Below, piece by piece: positions 56,150-62,100 of a DNA stretch of 64,000 bases. Made by a program: the position numbers and the translations under genes. Source of the stretch: Aplysia californica. Lineage: Eukaryota > Mollusca > Gastropoda > Aplysiida > Aplysiidae. Every line of letters begins with the position of its first letter. Position 1 is the first letter of the stretch. The DNA is taken from assembly GCF_000002075.1 (NCBI RefSeq), contig NW_004798069.1, positions 74,528 through 138,527 on the forward strand, read 5' to 3'. The notes below the pieces were generated by a model, which was given only the letters and a program-made list of their open reading frames with translations, did not search any database and was not told where the DNA came from.

Positions 56150-59100
56150 TAGCCTAGATATAGCGAGAACTTCTGGGCAAAACAAAATGCCGATTAGGGT
56201 AGTTCGGCTCTATTCTAAAAGTGAAACAGCCGTAGCATCATTGTAGACCACCAAATTAGTTTTACTTTTGTGTTATAATATCATTTTTTTAAAAAGGGGT
56301 TTGTCTATTTAATCATCCTCACCGATAGGAAGTATTCAGAAATTAGGAACACTCGGTTTTGTTTCACAGCGGGTGAGAATAGCCAACACTGGCTAGTCTC
56401 ACCCGGGGTGAGAGGTCGATCACATTTTTATTCTCACCTGGGGTGAGAATAGCCACTTCCTAAGATAAAATAAAATAAATACGGTATAAACAGCATATGT
56501 CTAGAATTGCCATAAGCCTACTCAAGCTACCTCCTAGGAAGGCACTCTATTTTCTGTCCGATATTCAACAAAACCTTTTTTGAAACCCACTAAAATTCCG
56601 TTTCGGGATACTATTACTCGAGTAATAACTCGAGTCTTAAGAGCCGTGGGACTCGAGTAATTACTCGAGTAATTACTCGAGTCCAGAGCAGATACTCGAG
56701 TCCAGAGCAGATACTCGAGTCTGGACTCGAATCTTAATATGCTGGACTCGCACACCTCTAATGCCCGGGCTTGACAAAATTTGGCATTTTGCCTGGTCAA
56801 GGGTGAGAACCTAGAAATGTTTATTCCGTACCTACCCCCCTAACAATGATTCTCTGCAGGTTCGCAGTGTCTTTTGGACTGATATCCATTATATTGTCAT
56901 TTGGTCTTATAAGGGCGCCGGGCATAGCGAGCACCAGCAGCCTCAAGATATAAAAATTTTGCCTCCGAAATCTCTTGATTGCGATTCCGCACAGGACTTA
57001 CGGCCGTTTAGCCATCCCGTGTGCCATGATCGGCAGAGGCCCTTTTATTGAGTGGTGCAAGAATTCCAGTTTCAATCAATGTGAAGTTGTCCTACAGTTA
57101 TGGTGTGGTACAATAATTGAACACTCATTATTAATTTGAATGCATTGTATACATAATGAACACATTTTTATATTTATACCGGAAAAACTTTTGTACCCGT
57201 GCGTTCTGCATTTCAAAGTGAACATGCAACGGAAACAAGATTATCGCTATTTTGTACTGCATTGAATGTGAAATAAAGGGGAATAATTAAGGCAAGGGAA
57301 ATAACTGATTTAATTGTGATGAGGGTGCCAATACTGACAAGGGATATAACTCTTTATTTAAAATACTTTTATTAACTGCATCTCATTTTCATTATTAATA
57401 TTATATAATACTTTTTTCTTATTTCATTTTTTCACAAACTCAGGCAAGTGGAAAGGGTGAGATCTTCAAGAAAAAGTTCCAGGGAATATTTTCTGATCAG
57501 AAGATATGCAAGGATTGCCCCCACAGGTAGGGTTTTTTTTCTTTCTTTTTCTTTTTTGTTCTTCCAGTGAAAGGCATCAAATGGCCATTCAAATCTGTAG
57601 TGTAGTGCGCTCTTTAAAGCATAATCACATGGAAAATTTGAATGTGGGAAGACAGAATGGAGCGAAATGTAAAATGTCTCTCTGTTTTGTCCTAAGTTTA
57701 ACTTGCTTGTTGTCAAGATAATTACTCTGGTTTTTCTTTTTTTTTTCCCTCCTGCAATACTATCTTGTGTCCCCAATTCCTTATCTATTATTTAGTCATT
57801 TTTGTCTGGTCTTGTCTTTTATTTCACTTGAAAAGGCATACAATATGAGTGATTGGACAGTGCTACTGGTAGGTCCCCCCTCCCCGTTGTTTCTGTCTAT
57901 CTTACTTTCTCTCTCTCTGGTTTTTAATGGCTAGTATTGTGTCTCGGTATGTTTCTCCATATTCAAACATACTCAAGCCTACAGTGTATTAGATCTTAGT
58001 AGCAGCTAAGAATAGCGAACTGCAGCATCTCTGGGGGAAAAAAACCACCCCAAAAAAAAACCAACGTTGAAAATTATTGCTGTGCTTTGTGGTGGGGGGC
58101 ATGGTAATATGCACATTTTACTTTTTTCATCAGGAGAGGATAATGACTTTGGGAACATGAAGAAGAAATATATGGAACAGACCACATCTACAAATTATTT
58201 TTTAAAATGGGGCTTACAAAACAGTGCATTTATCTCCTCTATCCCAATTAAGAGAGAGAAGACATTTGTTTTTTAAGGAAAACATGCTGCTATAAATTGT
58301 GTGTTTTTTAAATTTCCAGGTATGAGAGAGAGGAGGCATTTATTGCCCTGAATCTGACTGTGAAGAATGCCACGTTGCAAGACTCTTTGGAGCAGTTTGT
58401 GAAAGGAGAGCTGCTGGAAGGGGCAAACGCTTACTTCTGTGAAAAGTGTGGGGAGAAGGTGAGGGACAGGATAGTTTTCAACCTATATGCTGCTTTTCCC
58501 GAGGTTCTCTTAGGTTGTCAAGTAGGGTTATACCGCAGGTCATGTTTGTTTTAGTGAGAGTTTTACAGCGCTTGCAGCTGCATAGGATTATATAAGTACG
58601 CAAAACACCAGTTGGCTGCATTCACAACAGTTCACCATACGGCTTGATTTTGTTCAGTGGTCAGGTTAAAAAGTTAAAAATTTTATGGCAAAAATTTCAG
58701 TTTTAACCCCTTCAATGCCGCAGGTAAATAGGCCACTGTGCCGGGGGAAATCCCGTGAACCAAAGCGCTCGTCAATTTTTGGACGTGTGGAGTTATTGAT
58801 ATCATCTTAAAGCTTATTCATTTTCGTTGCTTTCAATAAAAAAAAAATTAAATAGATGTCAAGATATTTGCGATTGAAGGTGGGGTAGTCTGGTTTCAGT
58901 GGTTAAATTAATGAGGAAAAGGCCGCCAAAGTTTGGTAACTTCAATAGCTTAAAAGTCCTTGAAAACTGAAAAGTGCGTATTTTGTGCCTTAAACTAAAC
59001 AAGGGTTTTCAGTAAAATTCACATGGAAATGTGTTTTCAAATGAACGTAAAAGATGTTTAGCCAAAAAAAAAACCCATTTTCTATTTAAAAAATGCCAAA

Positions 59101-62100
59101 CTGGTGGTAGAAAATGCCCTTTTCTTCAATTTTATTATTTTGATGATGCCTGATTTCACCACGATGGCTCTCATATATGTGTAAGTCCATCTGTGTGCAC
59201 TGCCAGTAAATCACTTTTGTGTGGTAGATGTGTATATCTAGATCTAATGTTCTCTTTGAGCTAAAATCTGAATCTGATGCTTTCAAATGGAGGGAAAACG
59301 GAGGTAAACATAAAGGGAAGGAACTTCAAAAGTAATTACAAGATTTTAGCAGTGACTTCCCTTATAATCGGTATTAAAACAACCTCTGTCACAATCCCGT
59401 AAATCCTATGGGCCATAGGCACAGCGCTATTCGGTTCAGGCCCGCAAATTCCACTGATGCGGCAGCGAAGAGGTTAAAAAACCACCACAAATTTATATTA
59501 AATTAATATAACAATGTCTACACCTTTCGATAAAGGCCAATGGCCTTCATAAAATCGAGAATTCTCTTGGGATCAACAGCATGGAATAGATCTTTTAATT
59601 TTTTACATATAAAATATATCCAAAATCCGAACATTCTATTAGTATGTGTCTAATGGTAAAATCCGTATTGCATCCGACACAGAAGGGTTTCCCATCTCCC
59701 TGCAGGAGTTATTTATGGGTCAGGGAGGTATGTCCAATATGTTATCGAGTTAAAAACAACTTTGTCTCGTTTGGAGAGACCCAAAAGTTTTCATGGGTCC
59801 ATTTTGAGCTTGTCATTTAATTGTTCACTCCAGTGTTTCTCCCTCAGACTGGGGGTGCAGCTTTTAACCTTATTTTCAATGTCAGTCTGTGGGAGGGTTT
59901 TCTTCGTTGATCCCAACAGAAGGGACAAGATTCCTTTGCCAGGAGATTGACCTGCTCATTTCCTCAGATGCTCACTTGGCTAGGCAGCCATGCGAACTCG
60001 ACACTTTTCCTCTGTTCAGACCATATATCCTCAGTCGTAACTTAACTACTTTCAGGTGTAAAATTGTGGGATTTGTGAGGGAGGGGAGGCAAGATAAGGA
60101 ATCAGACAAAATGAGAAAAGATGTTTTGGGAGAATTTTCTATGTATTGTATGAAGTGGCTTCATAATCTTTTAGAATCATTGTGTTGAAGGCTTTGTAGA
60201 CAGGCTGCCGGATTAAAAAGCAAAGATGATAGGTTCAGGTCTTGGTCTATCTAGGTTTATTCAAATGGACTTGAACATATATGAGCTCTACTTATGCCCT
60301 TTTTTGCACAAGACACCTGTCTTAGCTTGTGTCAGTGTAATCTAGCAGTTGACCCAAGGTAGCTCATGTATACTGGTTTTCTATCCTTAGGGGAATAGGG
60401 TTCAAAAGGTGAATGCTGTGTTCTTCTTACTGTTAATATAATAAAATTGTTCTCCTTCAAACTACCCAAATATAATTTGAGTATCAGTGTTTTCTGTGAA
60501 GTAAGCCATTAACAGCAAGTGTTGATATCTTGTAAGTGATCCTATGGTATGTCTCGGAACCTAGAATTAACTCTACCTCTGTGGATGTCAAAGACCTTTA
60601 GAACAGAATTTTTAATACCTTTTAGAATAATGAAATGACAAAGAGTAGAAAATGTCTTGTATGGAATGTTTCAGAGGAACGCCATCAAAAGGATGTGTAT
60701 CAAGAGCCTGCCTCCCATGTTGTGTATACAGTTGTGTATACTCTACCTCTGTGGATGTCAAAGACCTTTAGAACGGAATTTTAAATACTTTTTAGAGTAA
60801 TGAAATGACAAAGAGTATAAAATGTCTTGTATGGAATGTTTCAGAGGAACGCCATCAAAAGGATGTGTATCAAGAGCCTGCCTCCCATGTTGTGTATACA
60901 GCTCAAGAGGTTTGGCTATGACTGGGAGGCCAACAGAGCCCTCAAGTTTGATGACTACTTCAAGGTAAGTTCAACTTATTTTTGGTGGCGAAAATCCTAG
61001 GATCTTAGTTGTTGTAATATACCCACATCTCTGTTCTATGTAGTAGATTTGTGGGATTTGTGAGCGAGGTGAGGCAAGATTAGGAATCAGACAAAATAAG
61101 AAAAGATGTTTTGGGAGAATTTTCTATGTATTATATTAGAAAGTGGTTTCATAATCTTTTAGAAACATTGTGTTGAAGGCTTTGTAGACAGGCTGCCGGA
61201 TTAAAAAGCAAAGATGATAGGTTCAGGTCTTGAAAGAAGGGAAACAAGCTTGACAATATGGCTCAGTACTACAGTGTATGTGAATTCCATACTGTTGAAG
61301 GATGGGTAGCGGGTGCTGGTGGTTGATTCTACCTCTTTTTTCCCCTTTGGTATGTGGATTAGTATATTATTTTTCACCAGTGGTCATGGTTGTGATGTAC
61401 TATTCTTTTAAAAAAAAAATCATCATCGTCCCTGGTCTTCATAATAATATGACAGCACCAGGCATCCTGATGAACACAGCTGTCTATAAAAAAACCCGAG
61501 AAATTGTTATAGACCTTGAAAGAAACTAATACTATGGATAATTTCAGTAGGGGATACTAGCTTTATTTTGTTTGTGGCCTATATCCTGCCCCAGGGTGAG
61601 AAAGGCAATGATGATGATGATGATACTAGCTTTATGTACTTCTGATTTTCTTCCCCCCCTTACAGTTCCCTTGGACGTTAGACATGGAGCCCTACACAGT
61701 CGAAGGAATGGCACGGAGGGAGGGGGAGCAGGCGGAGCGAAGCTCCCTGAGTTCTGACACCGATGGCCCCTCCTCGGCGGTGGATGGTGAGGTGGGAATG
61801 GCTGATCTGCTGAACGGCGACGTGGAACAAGGGGTGGAGGCGGCCTGCATCGACACGGACCGGAGCCCCATCCACTACGACCTTGTAGGAATCGTTGTGC
61901 ACAGCGGGCAGGCTAACGCTGGACACTACTACTCTTACATCAGAGACAGGAGGTACATACACCAGAGCTTTACTCTCTTTCTCTCTTTTTTTTTTCCTTT
62001 CTTGCTTCTTTTTCCTTTAACTTAACTGCATTTTGGTACTTAATTGATTGGTTACTTGGTTGGAGAATAGGTATCATGGCAGGCTGTCAATGCCATAGCT

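Larger units (their letters stand above)
53904..56940. repeat. 1.5-kb tandem segmental duplication
   Basis: Unit 1 is 53904-55418 and unit 2 is 55419-56940. Each unit is the hAT-type element plus 180 bp of its right flank (ending GCGAGCACCAGCAG). The left breakpoint falls exactly on the first base of the transposon. Confidence 0.92.
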
